A program made the position numbers and the translations under genes. A stretch of 43,490 bases of DNA from positions 1 through 43,490 of the forward strand of contig SVTQ01000020.1 of the NCBI GenBank assembly GCA_015063695.1, written 5' to 3'. Shown in pieces: positions 7,023 to 16,877 of this stretch. Source of the stretch: Oscillospiraceae bacterium. GTDB lineage: Bacteria > Bacillota > Clostridia > Oscillospirales > CAG-272. The notes beneath the pieces were generated by a model, which saw only the letters and a program-made list of their open reading frames with translations, had not been told where the DNA came from and did no database searches. How positions within the stretch are numbered: position 1 is the first letter of the stretch; the number at the start of each line of letters is the position of its first letter.

Positions 7023-9272
7023 ATGAAAAAGAGAATTATATCTTTACTTCTTACCCTTGTTTTCTTTATCTCCTCCATACCCATGACAGTTATACCCGTT
7101 TCCGCCGCCGTACACAGCGGCACCTGCGGCGCCGAGGGCGACAACCTCACATGGACATTTGATACGGAAAAAGGCCTTCTTACCATCAGCGGCGAGGGTG
7201 AAATGGCTGATTACGAATTAAACCATACGCCCTGGCAAGAATACTATGTACAGTTTGTGTCCCCTATCACGTCCGTTGTCATAGAAAAGGGCGTTACAAG
7301 CATAGGAAACAACGCTTTCTGTTATTTTCAGGAAATAGTATCCGTTGAGCTTCCCGATACAATAACAAAAATAGGCGAATTCGCATTCGCACGTTGCTAT
7401 TCACTTACCGATATAATTATTCCCGAAAACGTTACGGCTATTGAAAAAGCTGCATTTGAATCATGCATGAACCTTAGAAGCATCATTCTTCCGAAAGGCA
7501 TTACAGTTATCGGAGATTATGCTTTTTCCGAATGCGAAAGCCTTGAAAAAGTAATCTTTGAAGGAAGCGCGGCCTCTTGGACCGGCATAAGCCTCGGCAC
7601 CGATAATGAACCTCTTCTCTCAGCGGAGACAGAGTTTGATTACGAGCTTTATTTAAGAGGTAATTGCGGAAAGCAGGGCGATAATCTCACTTGGAAGATC
7701 AACAGACTGACAGGCGTTATGACCATCAGCGGCGAAGGCGAAATGGCAGACTTTAAAATGAGCGCTCCCGCAGGATGGTATCAACACAGAAACATTATAA
7801 AAGAGATCGTTATCGAAGACGGCATTACCTCCATTGGTACCTATGCCTTCAACAAATGCATTGAACTTGAAACACTGAAGCTAAACAACGACATTACAAA
7901 CATTGGAAACGGAGCTTTTGTTTTCTGTACAAATCTCAATTCGATCGTTATTGAAAACATCAAAGCATGGCTGAATATTCCTTTTGAAGCAAATTCAAAT
8001 CCTCTTACATCGGGATGTGCTCTGATGACTCCTTCGGGCGATATATATGAAAGCATAACTATTCCCGAAGGTACTGCAAGCATTAAGGCTTATTCCTTCG
8101 AAGGCTATAAATATCTTAAGGAATTAACCCTTCCCGACGATCTGAAATCCATTGGTAAAAAAGCATTTTATGACTGCGCCGCTCTTGAAACAGTTGACCT
8201 TGGCGAAGGCGTTACAACTGTTTCCGAAAGCGCATTTGAGAGCTGCGATGCACTTGAAGAAATAACAATTCCCGAAAGTGTTGAAATCATTGAAAAAAAT
8301 GCTTTTTCCTTCTGTAAAAATCTTAAAAACGCATATATTTCCGAAGGGATAACAACGATCCCCGCAAATATGTTCATGTATTGCGATAATCTTGAGAGCG
8401 TTGCCCTGCCCGAAACTCTTACAACAATCGAGCAGAGCGCTTTCGACAACTGCTCAAAGCTTACTGAAATCAAGATCCCCTCAAGCATTACAACTATCGG
8501 CGTATCCGCATTTTCCAACTGTAAAAGTATTTCTGAAATCTCACTTCCCGACAAACTCACCAAACTTGAAAGCAGTGCTTTCAGAGGGTGCAGCTCCCTC
8601 ACATCCGTAACGATTCCTTCGGGAATTACATCAATTGAATCTCTTGTTTTTGAAGATTGCTATTCACTTGAAGAGGTCATTCTCCATGATGGCATAACAA
8701 CGATCCATAATTCTTCATTTGGTAAATGCAAATCACTGCAAAGCATAAAGCTTCCGAGAAATCTTGAAACGCTCGGTATTTCGGCATTTTACGGATGCTC
8801 TTCCCTTGAATTTATCAACATCCCGTCCGGAGTTGAGTCAATAGACAGTTATACGTTCACCGATTGCAGTTCTCTGAAAGAAATCATTATTCCGAGGAGT
8901 GTTAAAACAATCACCTCCCAGGCATTTAACGGGTGCGACAGCCTTACAACCGTTTATTACGCAGGAAATGAAGAAAATTACAGCAAGATAGAAATCGACA
9001 ACGGCTATGATACTATTCAGAAGGCAAACGTTATTTACAACTACCTTGCCGATATCTGCGGTGATGTAACAGGCGACGGCAAGACCAATACAAAAGACGT
9101 TCTGTTCCTTCGTAAATACCTTGGCGGTATGGAAACAATGGAAAATGAAATGATGTCCATTCGTTCCGACGTAACAGGCGACGGAAAGATCACTACTAAA
9201 GATGTACTCGCCATCCGCAAATACCTTGGCGGTGTAATTACCGAATTTGACGCAGTTACAAATCAGAAATAA
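7023..9272 (+). CDS. Secreted BspA-type leucine-rich-repeat protein with C-terminal type I dockerin
   Basis: 749 residues. A Sec signal peptide (1-29, ending VPVSA-A) precedes two copies of a DNLTW...LTISGEGEM module (about 38-80 and 220-265). Each copy leads into BspA/LRR_5 repeats of the form (S)L..I.IP..V..I...AF..C, which run to about residue 660. Residues 675-735 form a type I dockerin: two Ca-binding loops DVTGDGKTNTKD and DVTGDGKITTKD, each followed by a xxxRKYLGG helix. The protein should be exported and could dock to a cohesin, but no cohesin is in the window. AGGAG lies before the ATG. LRR_5 proteins usually mediate adhesion; that role is inferred. Confidence 0.92.
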   Translation: MKKRIISLLLTLVFFISSIPMTVIPVSAAVHSGTCGAEGDNLTWTFDTEKGLLTISGEGEMADYELNHTPWQEYYVQFVSPITSVVIEKGVTSIGNNAFCYFQEIVSVELPDTITKIGEFAFARCYSLTDIIIPENVTAIEKAAFESCMNLRSIILPKGITVIGDYAFSECESLEKVIFEGSAASWTGISLGTDNEPLLSAETEFDYELYLRGNCGKQGDNLTWKINRLTGVMTISGEGEMADFKMSAPAGWYQHRNIIKEIVIEDGITSIGTYAFNKCIELETLKLNNDITNIGNGAFVFCTNLNSIVIENIKAWLNIPFEANSNPLTSGCALMTPSGDIYESITIPEGTASIKAYSFEGYKYLKELTLPDDLKSIGKKAFYDCAALETVDLGEGVTTVSESAFESCDALEEITIPESVEIIEKNAFSFCKNLKNAYISEGITTIPANMFMYCDNLESVALPETLTTIEQSAFDNCSKLTEIKIPSSITTIGVSAFSNCKSISEISLPDKLTKLESSAFRGCSSLTSVTIPSGITSIESLVFEDCYSLEEVILHDGITTIHNSSFGKCKSLQSIKLPRNLETLGISAFYGCSSLEFINIPSGVESIDSYTFTDCSSLKEIIIPRSVKTITSQAFNGCDSLTTVYYAGNEENYSKIEIDNGYDTIQKANVIYNYLADICGDVTGDGKTNTKDVLFLRKYLGGMETMENEMMSIRSDVTGDGKITTKDVLAIRKYLGGVITEFDAVTNQK

Positions 9273-9296
9273 TAAAAAACGGCATATTTAAAACCT

Positions 9297-9343
9297 AAAA
9301 GGAGCATCCTTCTGCAATATCGGCAGAACGGATGCTCCTTTTT
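9297..9343. terminator. Bidirectional terminator between convergent genes
   Basis: A long stem (AAAAGGAGCATCC / GGATGCTCCTTTT plus inner TTCTGC/GCAGAA) with A-run and T-run flanks. It lies between the plus-strand LRR gene and the minus-strand thpR, and serves both directions. Confidence 0.9.
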
Positions 9344-9347
9344 AGCA

Positions 9348-9872
9348 TTACAAAGCCTCTTTTCCAAATATTTCTGTATAAGTAAGTTTGCCTCCGATTC
9401 TTTCGGATCTCATAAGGCTTACACGTGAAACGGAAACTTTATGTGATGGCACGGAGAATGACGGGTCTCTTTTCAAAATTACTTCACGGCCCAAGGTTAT
9501 ATGGGGAGAAAATTTTCTTTTTTCTATCTCAAAGCCTGCGCCCCGGAGTTTATTTTGAACCTCAAGTGCAAGAGCTTCAAGCTTCCTGTAATCACCCTTT
9601 TTATCGAGTCCTGCCAAATAAATATCTCCGCCGTCACGTGAGAATTTTCCAAGCCCCGATATTATGATCTCAAAAGGCTCAAAGTCTATTTCAGACAGAG
9701 CCTTTTCCGCTTTTTGTACGTCCTGCGTCTCTCCTATAAATGCAAGGGTGAGGTGCAGATTTTCCTTTCTTGAAGGGTTCATGGACAAAGCCTCTTTTTT
9801 CAGCTTTGTTACCTTATCGTAAAGAAAATCCACAGTTTCCGAGGGGAAATTCACCGAAACGAAAAGTCTCAT
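9348..9872 (-). CDS. thpR: RNA 2',3'-cyclic phosphodiesterase (2'-5' RNA ligase family)
   Basis: 174 residues, the normal length for ThpR/LigT of the 2H phosphoesterase superfamily. Both catalytic HxT motifs are present: HLTL at residues 40-43 and HITL at 124-127, with the family's MRLFVSVNFP start and the LAFIGE and LGR contexts. These enzymes open RNA 2',3'-cyclic phosphates and can reversibly form 2'-5' links; the cellular role is poorly defined. AAAGGAG lies eight bases before the ATG. Its ATG overlaps the TGA of the upstream gene (ATGA), so translation is likely coupled. Confidence 0.93.
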   Translation of the reverse strand: MRLFVSVNFPSETVDFLYDKVTKLKKEALSMNPSRKENLHLTLAFIGETQDVQKAEKALSEIDFEPFEIIISGLGKFSRDGGDIYLAGLDKKGDYRKLEALALEVQNKLRGAGFEIEKRKFSPHITLGREVILKRDPSFSVPSHKVSVSRVSLMRSERIGGKLTYTEIFGKEAL

Positions 9873-11113
9873 ATCCTATCTCCTTTATCCGCTTTGAGAA
9901 CGTGAACTTTGCCTTTTGAAAAACTCATATAAAGTCCAAATCCGAGAAGCAAGAGAGAAGCGCCAAAGCCGGGCACGACATTTTTCATACCGCACGCTAT
10001 AATAACTGCCGCAAGGCAAAGGGCAAGAATTATACAAAGCACGCCGAAAGAGCGGCCCGATGCACTTTTTATATTACCTCCCAAAACAATTTCTTCAAAT
10101 TCTTTTGAAGGTCTTTTACCTTCAAGAACGGCAAAGATACCATCTGTATATGCAGAGAGCTGAGCATCGTCTTCAAAGTCTGCGTGGAACATCAGAAGGC
10201 GGTCGTCTCCCGTAGCTTTATTAACGTATTTTTTGGCTTTTTCTCCCTTTATTCCGAAACGGGCACACAAAAAGCCAAGTTCATTTCCGAATACATCGGC
10301 ATCGAAGTTTATGTATTTTTCGCCTTTTTCAAAGCACGGATATTCACCCAAGTAACCTGCGTTTTTCATAATGCCCGAAATACGGTCTTTCACTTCTCCG
10401 TACTTTTCCAAAGCCTCTTTTTCCGCATAAAAAGGCAGGTCTTTTACAGCTTCTTTGCATAAAGCCGCGTACTTGTCGCGGTCAAATTCTTTTTCACAGT
10501 GGCGCTTTGCTTCTTTTACAAGCTTCCTTAGATTTCTTCTTCCGGGAAGACCCATATCCTCCCCTATAAAGCTGTCAAGGGCGGTGGCAAATGCCGTACC
10601 GTCTTTTATAAAGCTTCTTATCTTTAAAAGCTCTTCTTTGCTGAATCGACGGGCACTTTCGGGATAAAGCACAAGGGCAATATAATCAATTTCTGCAGCA
10701 AGCTTTTTTTCCGCATCATTCAAGAATGACTCTCCGAGATAAAAATTTTTCTCATACACGCCTGAAATGCCATGTTCAAGAATATCGCGGGTCGTAGCAC
10801 TTTTTTCTTCAAAGGAACCGTAATTAAAAAATCTCAGTCTTCCGCCGACGCGCTCGGGGTACATGGACTCACATCTGCCGCCTTCATAGCCGACAGTGCA
10901 TCTGAGCGCAGGGCATTCTTCATCCCCTTCAATACTGTCAACGTAAACACTCTCGCTTTCGGAGACTACTCCGTAAAGCGTAAATTCCGTCTCGAAATAT
11001 TTTGTTACATATCTAAGAATAACGTTTGCTCCCGATTGCTCCACGTTAAACGGATACGTCTTTAACATGATATTTGTAATGTCGGAGTAAGAAAGTTCAA
11101 TATAGTTTTCCAC
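9869..11113 (-). CDS. Hypothetical protein with C-terminal membrane anchor
   Basis: 414 residues of unknown family. Residues 1-355 look soluble and charged, with a mixed alpha/beta pattern, a Cys-containing segment (ECPALRCTVGYEGGRCES) and a Lys/Glu-rich helical middle. Two hydrophobic segments near residues 363-382 and 385-402 form a membrane hairpin, followed by a basic tail (SKGKVHVLKADKGDR). The start is placed at GTG 11113 because AAAGGCGG is about eight bases upstream; a GTG nine bases further upstream would leave almost no spacing. It overlaps thpR by four bases and shares its promoter. I cannot assign a function; the coupling to thpR does not prove an RNA role. Confidence 0.75.
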   Translation of the reverse strand: MENYIELSYSDITNIMLKTYPFNVEQSGANVILRYVTKYFETEFTLYGVVSESESVYVDSIEGDEECPALRCTVGYEGGRCESMYPERVGGRLRFFNYGSFEEKSATTRDILEHGISGVYEKNFYLGESFLNDAEKKLAAEIDYIALVLYPESARRFSKEELLKIRSFIKDGTAFATALDSFIGEDMGLPGRRNLRKLVKEAKRHCEKEFDRDKYAALCKEAVKDLPFYAEKEALEKYGEVKDRISGIMKNAGYLGEYPCFEKGEKYINFDADVFGNELGFLCARFGIKGEKAKKYVNKATGDDRLLMFHADFEDDAQLSAYTDGIFAVLEGKRPSKEFEEIVLGGNIKSASGRSFGVLCIILALCLAAVIIACGMKNVVPGFGASLLLLGFGLYMSFSKGKVHVLKADKGDRI

Positions 11114-11136
11114 AAATATCACCGCCTTTCACAAAG

Positions 11137-11165
11137 ACTATACCATATTTTTTTATTATTTTCAA
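11137..11165 (-). promoter_or_regulatory. Promoter of the hypothetical-thpR operon
   Basis: Minus strand: TTGAAA (11165-11160), 17-base spacer, TATAGT (11142-11137). Confidence 0.65.
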
Positions 11166-11183
11166 TATCCCGCCATCCCAAGG

Positions 11184-11212
11184 TTGATTTTATTCTTTCC
11201 GTATGTTAAAAT
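11184..11212 (+). promoter_or_regulatory. Promoter of the MATE transporter
   Basis: TTGATT (11184-11189), 17-base spacer, TAAAAT (11207-11212), about 45 bases before the ribosome site. It is divergent from the promoter just to its left. Confidence 0.6.
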
Positions 11213-11266
11213 AGTGCTTGATGTTTTCTGCTTCGGCAGCCTCAAATACTCTTTCGGAGCTCGGAT

Positions 11267-12715
11267 ATGATTAAAAAATTTTTCGGCGACAAAGGCTTCT
11301 GGCAAGTGCTTGTAAGACTTTCGATGCCTATTATTATCCAAAACCTTCTTGTCAACTCCTTCTCTCTTGTTGACACACTTATGGTAAGTCAGCTTGGTGA
11401 CGTTGAGCTTTCCGCCATGGGCATGGCAGGTCAGTGGAGCTGGATGATGTCAATGGTGCTTTTCGGTTTTTCATCGGGAATGTCTATTTTCGTCTCCCAA
11501 TACTGGGGTGTCAGAGATTATGACAACATCCATAAAACCATTGGGATCTCCGTTATCTCATCCCTTCTCGTCAGCCTTGTTTTCTTTATAAGCGGAGCAT
11601 TCTTCCCGTCATTCGTTATGGGAATATTCAACCGCGAAGCCGCTGTTATGGCAGCAGGTGTAAAATACCTGCGCATTGCCGCATGGTCATACCCTGCAAT
11701 GGCGATCACCAACGTTCTCAGCACAGCTCTTCGCTCCACGGAAATAGTAAAATTATCCATGTGGGTATCTCTTTGCACCACCGTATTTAACGTTTTCTTC
11801 AATTATTCCCTTATCTTCGGTAGGTTCGGTCTGCCCGAAATGGGAATTGCAGGCGCGGCCATGGCAACCACCATCGCTGCATGGCTCGGCCCGGTTCTTC
11901 TCATTGTAATTTCTCTGTTCAAAAAAACGGTAATAATATTCAATCCCAAAAAGCTTCTGACCGTAACCGCGAAAAACATAAAAAGCTTTATGTCAAAGGC
12001 TTTGCCCGTAACGGCAAACGAAAGCCTGTGGGCTCTGGGAACTCTCGTTTTCAATGTTATCTACTCAAACCTCAGCTACGAGGACTACGCGGCTATTACG
12101 ATTCTCAGAACCTTCGAGCAGATAGCCTTTGTATTCTTCATAGGAATGTGTAACGCCTGCGCCATTATGATAGGTAAATCCATCGGCCAGGGCAAGCTTG
12201 AGCGCGCTATTTCCGATGCAAAGCGCTTTGCAGTTCTCGAACCCTTCGTTGCCATTGTTCTCGGGGCGATAATGATACTGTCAAGACATCAGCTCGTAAA
12301 TATATTTAATCTGTCGGGCAACATTTCCGAAGCGACCCTAACAACTGCATCTGTCATCACAATTATTTACGCCGCAGAAATGGCACTGAGAAATCTGCCT
12401 TACCTTCAGATAGTAGGACTTTTCAGAGCAGGAGGAGATGCCGCCTCAGCCGCGAAGTACGACATACTCTGCCTGTGGCTCTTCTCTCTTCCCATAACAC
12501 TTCTCAACGCTTACGTTTTTAGACTCCCCTTCCCCGTGATATTCGCTCTTATGTACGTATGCGAGGATGTTCCCAAATCCTTCTTCTGTCTGCGCCACTT
12601 TTTCTCGGGAAGATGGATAAAGCCCGTTACCGCAGAAGGAAAAGCGGCGGCGGCAGCATATGTGGCGAAGAATGGGTCTATGAGAATATTGCTCAAAAAC
12701 GAAAAAGAGAATTAG
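11267..12715 (+). CDS. MATE-family efflux transporter
   Basis: 482 residues with about 12 hydrophobic segments, matching the multidrug and toxic compound extrusion family (usually 450-480 residues). The N-terminus has the typical LVRLSMPIIIQNLLVNSFSLVDT..V..LG followed by GMSIFVSQYWG, and the second half begins with MSKALPVTANESLWALG, the internal repeat expected of MATE. It should export a cationic compound by Na+ or H+ antiport; the substrate is unknown. GGAG lies before the ATG. It is flanked by its own promoter and a strong terminator, so it is monocistronic. Confidence 0.93.
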   Translation: MIKKFFGDKGFWQVLVRLSMPIIIQNLLVNSFSLVDTLMVSQLGDVELSAMGMAGQWSWMMSMVLFGFSSGMSIFVSQYWGVRDYDNIHKTIGISVISSLLVSLVFFISGAFFPSFVMGIFNREAAVMAAGVKYLRIAAWSYPAMAITNVLSTALRSTEIVKLSMWVSLCTTVFNVFFNYSLIFGRFGLPEMGIAGAAMATTIAAWLGPVLLIVISLFKKTVIIFNPKKLLTVTAKNIKSFMSKALPVTANESLWALGTLVFNVIYSNLSYEDYAAITILRTFEQIAFVFFIGMCNACAIMIGKSIGQGKLERAISDAKRFAVLEPFVAIVLGAIMILSRHQLVNIFNLSGNISEATLTTASVITIIYAAEMALRNLPYLQIVGLFRAGGDAASAAKYDILCLWLFSLPITLLNAYVFRLPFPVIFALMYVCEDVPKSFFCLRHFFSGRWIKPVTAEGKAAAAAYVAKNGSMRILLKNEKEN

Positions 12716-12745
12716 TATATATTACACAAAAGCAGAATATATATT

Positions 12746-12778
12746 GCCGCAGATAAAGGTCTGCGGCTTTATTTTTTA
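12746..12778 (+). terminator. Rho-independent terminator of the MATE gene
   Basis: The 8-bp stem GCCGCAGA/TCTGCGGC with a 6-base loop is followed by TTTATTTTTT. Confidence 0.9.
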
Positions 12779-12820
12779 TTAAAAATATAATAAATTATGT
12801 GTTAAAATACACCAAAACTA

Positions 12821-12850
12821 TTGACTATACAAGCGTGCGCGTTGTATAAT
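12821..12850 (+). promoter_or_regulatory. Promoter with dyad in its spacer, upstream of the large secreted protein
   Basis: TTGACT (12821-12826), 18-base spacer, perfect TATAAT (12845-12850). Within it lies TACAA-N9-TTGTA (12828-12846), a dyad that overlaps the -10 box and could be an operator. A 5' leader hairpin GGTTTTT/AAAAACC (12860-12881) precedes the GGAGG ribosome site. Confidence 0.75.
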
Positions 12851-12910
12851 ATGGTCATAGGTTTTTGTTCGGATAAAAACCAATTAAAAATTTCATTTGG
12901 AGGTAAATAA

Positions 12911-15900
12911 ATGAAAAAATTCTTATCAATGCTTCTGGCTGTGATAATGATTCTTTCTGCAGCAGCAACAATTTCTTTTGCGGCTCCCGCCGATCAGTGC
13001 GCACAGTTCGCCGATTCAGGCGCATACCTGTTCTTGCAGAATTTACAGATTGCAGCTTCCGCTTCCACGATATCCTTTGACCTTGCGTGGGAAGCAGATT
13101 TCAACGGTGAACCTTCCCTTTCACTCAACGTAGGTTCTATCATTATCAATCCCACTTCCATTACGGCAGGTGGAAAGACCGTTTCTTACAACTGGGGCGC
13201 AGTTGAAGGCGCACATTGGAGAAAAGTTGAGCTCGTTTACACCTCTGCAGGTGTAACAATTTCTCTTGACGGCAGTGAAGTTGCTTTCTTCCAGGGCGTT
13301 ACTGCTCGTGTAAACGACTTCATATTCATCGGTTATCCCGGTAATATTTACGTCGATAACTTCAAAGTGTACAACGGCGGCACCCTCACAAACGAAATAG
13401 ACTTTGACAATGAAGGTGTTTACCTCAACCACAAGTCCGGCGATACCTCTACAACTCGCACAACAATTCCCGCAAACTCCTACTACGACTACGAAGAAGT
13501 TATACTTCCCGATAACGTTGAATACATCTTCGACAGCGAAGCTGACTGCGAAGTACTCACTATCGGCAGTGAAGAAGTTATCCTCGTCGGTGACCTTAAC
13601 CTTGACGGCGATATAACAACAAAGGACAGCATGAAGCTTAAAAAAGCGAATTCAAATTTTGAAGTTTTTGATGTCCGCCTTGCCGATTTCGACTACAACG
13701 GCGCCATCAACGCCAAAGACTCTTTGATGCTCAGACAGACCTTGAACGGTTCTCGCGATTTCGTATATAAGACCTACGGTTCCTCTGAAGCAGTTCCCTT
13801 CGAAGCAACTCAGCAGGCTGCAAAGCTCACAGCAAGCGAAGTTGCGGCGGAAGGTATCGACGCAACCCTCAACATGACAGCGATCGATCCTGCAAGCTAC
13901 CCCTTCGCAGTTATCACTTACATGACACCCAACAGCGAAGCTGAAAAGAACTCCGCGGCGGCAATTGAATCCGCATTCGGCGCATATGGCAACCTTGTTT
14001 CCTATGAACTCGAAACAGACGGTAAATATCACTCCGCCATCGTTGACCTTTCCGAAGTTTCCACATGGAACGGCGACAAGGCAACACTCAAGTTCTTCAC
14101 ATCCGCTAACAAGGGCGACACACTCTACCTTGACTCTATCGTATTCGTTGCAACTCAGGCTCGTGCTAACGCAGTTCATACTGCAAGAGAAGCGGCTAAG
14201 AGAACTTACGGTATCTACGACAAGCCCGAAACTTCCGGCCTCGGCGAATACATGGGCGAAAGCTATCTTGTAAACTTCGACAGCGAAGCTAAGATGGACT
14301 ACGTTTCCGTTGGTAACAACAGCCGCGTTTCTTACGATGCAACCGAAAACGCAGTAAAGGCTCAGGTTACAGGCGGTGACCCCAGCGTTTACGTTGATCT
14401 CTCCGCAGAAGGCATTTCTGCCGACACCTACAAGTATATCGTTTATACCTACTACATCCCCACAACTTCCACTAAGGAAGGACCCAAGGCTAACATGTAC
14501 TACGTTTGCGGTAACATCGACGTTCCCACAGGCGGTTATGAATGTGACGTATTCCAGTGCACAAAGGGCTCCAAGTTCGTAACATATGTTGTTGACCTCT
14601 CCGCTAAGTCCAATTGGTCAGGCGACATCAAGGGGCTGCGTATGGACTACTTCACCGATGCTCCCAACGGCGACGTATGCTACATCGACTCTCTCGTATT
14701 CTGTAAGACTCTCGGCGAAGCTAATACTGCTGCAAGACTCCGTCTTGAAGACAGATACGGCGTTGCTCAGGTTGATACAGCAGGCGTATGGAATACATAC
14801 TGGAACTATTACATGAACGCTAACAACTACGAATTCATCGCAGGCAGCGCTTCAAATCTCCAGATGTACTTCAGATTTAACCCTGCAAAGCTCACAGCCC
14901 GTTCTCTCGGCGACAGATTTGCACGTGCTATCACAAACGCAACAGGCTACGAAGTAACTTGTGAAGTTTACGCAGGCTACTTTGACCTCAAGAGCAGTGG
15001 TGCCGCTAACGTTAAGTACATCCTTACCTACAAAGGTGAAAGCTACATAGTATGGCTCTACACCAACATCATCAATGACAGCTCCTACTCCGATGCTCTC
15101 GACGGCACAAGCGCTGACGTTGAACCTTCTTACCCCAACCTCGGAACATGGGGCGTAAGCGTTTCCGACATTTCATCCTTCCCCCAGTCAAACGCAATGT
15201 TGTCCTTCCACAGTAACCACGAAACAAGACTTGTAAGCACACCTTACGGCGACTTTGCAGTACTGCCTATGTCAGAAAACTCAAGCTCCTGGGGAACCAT
15301 CGGCGGTGCAAACTTCACACTGTTCCGTATCTACGATAACGGTACAACAAAAGCTCTCGGCAACTGGGATTTCGCATACCACACCTCCAAGCCCAACATC
15401 TTCTACAACAAGAATGACGGACTTGTATACGTAGTATGTACAGACGACCAGGGCAGCTACATGAGCAACCTCGTTCTCTATTTCGATCCTTCCAACGAAA
15501 ATTACAATATTCAGGGCGGCAGAACAAACGTATCCTACCAGGGCGGCGCAGCTCCTTCCGGCTACGGTTACATTCAGCCTATCCTCGACGAAACAAATAA
15601 CAAGATCTACGCTCTCGCATGCGGCGGTAAGGATGCAGGTTACTTCGGTTGGGGTATCTACAACTGTAAGTCAAAGAGCTGGGAAGGCTCCAAGTTCTCC
15701 ACAGTTCTTGACACATACAGACACTGCTACGTATACGGCTTCTCTGACGGCGCAAAGGGCTTCTACGTAGTAGCAGGCCGTGACGTTCTCCTGTCCACTC
15801 TCGGACTTGCAGGTACGGTTTACGGTGCAGACTACGCATGGGACGAAGTAAACCTCTTCCACTTCCCCAGCGCATACTCCACAGGCTACACAAGAACAAC

Positions 15901-16435
15901 AGTTATCCCCGCTGACTATACTCAGATGGCACGTTCACTGTTCCCCAGCGCTTGTAACAACAACGCAGGTGATACTTACATCACAACAGACGGTAAGCTC
16001 CACGTTCTCGGCGCAAAGGCAATGCACGGCAACTTCCACCACGATGGCAAGTACGACGAAATGTGGCACGCAGTTTATGACGTATCCACACCCGGCATGA
16101 AGCCTGCACAGATCAGCAACTATCCTATCAGCTTCGGTAACCCCGATATCGGTTACTCCATGAGAATGGCTGAAGATACAAAGGGCGGCGTTTATATTGT
16201 AGCAATGCCTAAGGCTAACAGCTGCCGAGCTGAAATTTGGAAGGCAACAGACGAAAACCAGACCGAATTTGAGATCGTTGGCTGCAGATCCTTCGCTACC
16301 GACATTCCCACCAACAGCTTTATCATCGCTAACGGCAGAAATGGTTCCGTTATCGATGGTAAGATAGGATGCTTCTTCCCCGTATCCTCCGGTGGCGGTT
16401 GGGTATACAAGTACTTCACAGTACAGGTTGACTGA
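12911..16435 (+). CDS. Large secreted multidomain protein with internal dockerin
   Basis: 1174 residues. Signal peptide about 1-24; a LamG/jelly-roll-like beta domain about 30-158 (WRKVELVYTSAGVTISLDG, then IYVDNFKVYNGG); a type I dockerin about 226-283 (DLNLDGDITTKD and DFDYNGAINAKD loops); two related beta-sandwich modules about 290-432 and 450-616, each ending Y.DS.VF..T...A; then a roughly 550-residue C-terminal part of short beta segments with aromatic and Gly/Asp turns that resembles a beta-propeller. The last assignment is inferred. The two modules recur in the protein at 36063-37346. The role is probably binding or degradation of a host or dietary glycan; no catalytic signature is recognised. 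Codon use is strongly biased (mostly GCA, CTC, AAG), suggesting high expression. Confidence 0.85.
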   Translation: MKKFLSMLLAVIMILSAAATISFAAPADQCAQFADSGAYLFLQNLQIAASASTISFDLAWEADFNGEPSLSLNVGSIIINPTSITAGGKTVSYNWGAVEGAHWRKVELVYTSAGVTISLDGSEVAFFQGVTARVNDFIFIGYPGNIYVDNFKVYNGGTLTNEIDFDNEGVYLNHKSGDTSTTRTTIPANSYYDYEEVILPDNVEYIFDSEADCEVLTIGSEEVILVGDLNLDGDITTKDSMKLKKANSNFEVFDVRLADFDYNGAINAKDSLMLRQTLNGSRDFVYKTYGSSEAVPFEATQQAAKLTASEVAAEGIDATLNMTAIDPASYPFAVITYMTPNSEAEKNSAAAIESAFGAYGNLVSYELETDGKYHSAIVDLSEVSTWNGDKATLKFFTSANKGDTLYLDSIVFVATQARANAVHTAREAAKRTYGIYDKPETSGLGEYMGESYLVNFDSEAKMDYVSVGNNSRVSYDATENAVKAQVTGGDPSVYVDLSAEGISADTYKYIVYTYYIPTTSTKEGPKANMYYVCGNIDVPTGGYECDVFQCTKGSKFVTYVVDLSAKSNWSGDIKGLRMDYFTDAPNGDVCYIDSLVFCKTLGEANTAARLRLEDRYGVAQVDTAGVWNTYWNYYMNANNYEFIAGSASNLQMYFRFNPAKLTARSLGDRFARAITNATGYEVTCEVYAGYFDLKSSGAANVKYILTYKGESYIVWLYTNIINDSSYSDALDGTSADVEPSYPNLGTWGVSVSDISSFPQSNAMLSFHSNHETRLVSTPYGDFAVLPMSENSSSWGTIGGANFTLFRIYDNGTTKALGNWDFAYHTSKPNIFYNKNDGLVYVVCTDDQGSYMSNLVLYFDPSNENYNIQGGRTNVSYQGGAAPSGYGYIQPILDETNNKIYALACGGKDAGYFGWGIYNCKSKSWEGSKFSTVLDTYRHCYVYGFSDGAKGFYVVAGRDVLLSTLGLAGTVYGADYAWDEVNLFHFPSAYSTGYTRTTVIPADYTQMARSLFPSACNNNAGDTYITTDGKLHVLGAKAMHGNFHHDGKYDEMWHAVYDVSTPGMKPAQISNYPISFGNPDIGYSMRMAEDTKGGVYIVAMPKANSCRAEIWKATDENQTEFEIVGCRSFATDIPTNSFIIANGRNGSVIDGKIGCFFPVSSGGGWVYKYFTVQVD

Positions 16436-16463
16436 TAACGAAGCTTTTAAAACCTAATAAAAA

Positions 16464-16516
16464 ATCGGCTAAAAGCCGATAAAACCGCAAGGCCCTCTGA
16501 AAAGAGGGTCTTGTTT
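16464..16516 (+). terminator. Tandem hairpins ending the large secreted-protein gene
   Basis: ATCGGCT-AAA-AGCCGAT (16464-16480) is followed by AAGGCCCTCT/AGAGGGTCTT (16489-16512), which ends in TTGTTTTTTG. The second is a standard Rho-independent terminator. Confidence 0.88.
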
Positions 16517-16632
16517 TTTGTTTTGCCCAAAAAGCTGAAAACCCGACTTTTTGCTGTTTAAATGTAAATGATTTGTAAATAAATGCAAAAATGTGAAATA
16601 TTTTGCCTTTAAAATCGTTATATATAAATAGA

Positions 16633-16657
16633 GGGCCTTTTTAAAAGGTCCTTTTTT
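16633..16657 (+). terminator. Additional terminator in the 16436-16919 intergenic region
   Basis: GGGCCTTT-TTA-AAAGGTCC is followed by six T. It lies about 130 bases beyond the previous terminator with no open frame between them. It may be a back-up terminator or the end of a small untranslated transcript. The rest of this 484-base gap is AT-rich, with a possible TTGACA (16730) lacking a good -10 box, and holds no gene I can support. Confidence 0.6.
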
Positions 16658-16848
16658 ATGAAGGAAGGACAGACTAACTATTAAAAGTCAATAGGAAAAA
16701 GAAAAAAAATAAAAAAAAATGCGCCGCCCTTGACAAACAGTGTCCAAATGCGAAACAATGAACGGTGAGGGCGAAAAAGGGGATGACGAAAAAGCCCCCG
16801 TCCCATTTGCTTAAAGAGGGGAGTTACCTTCACTCTCCGGAGGATATG

Positions 16849-16877
16849 TTGAAACAGTCTCTCTTTTCTGCTATACT
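16849..16877 (+). promoter_or_regulatory. Promoter of the second XRE-TPR regulator
   Basis: TTGAAA (16849-16854), 17-base spacer, TATACT (16872-16877), about 30 bases before the ribosome site. Confidence 0.7.

Noticed and set aside
7023..9272. Evidence for a cellulosome from dockerin domains
   Set aside because: Dockerins occur in three proteins, but no cohesin, scaffoldin or clear glycoside hydrolase is in the window. Lone dockerins are common in gut Clostridia.
13652..14179. 175-codon minus-strand open frame rich in Cys and Val
   Set aside because: A codon-bias artefact opposite the highly biased secreted-protein gene; no start signals.
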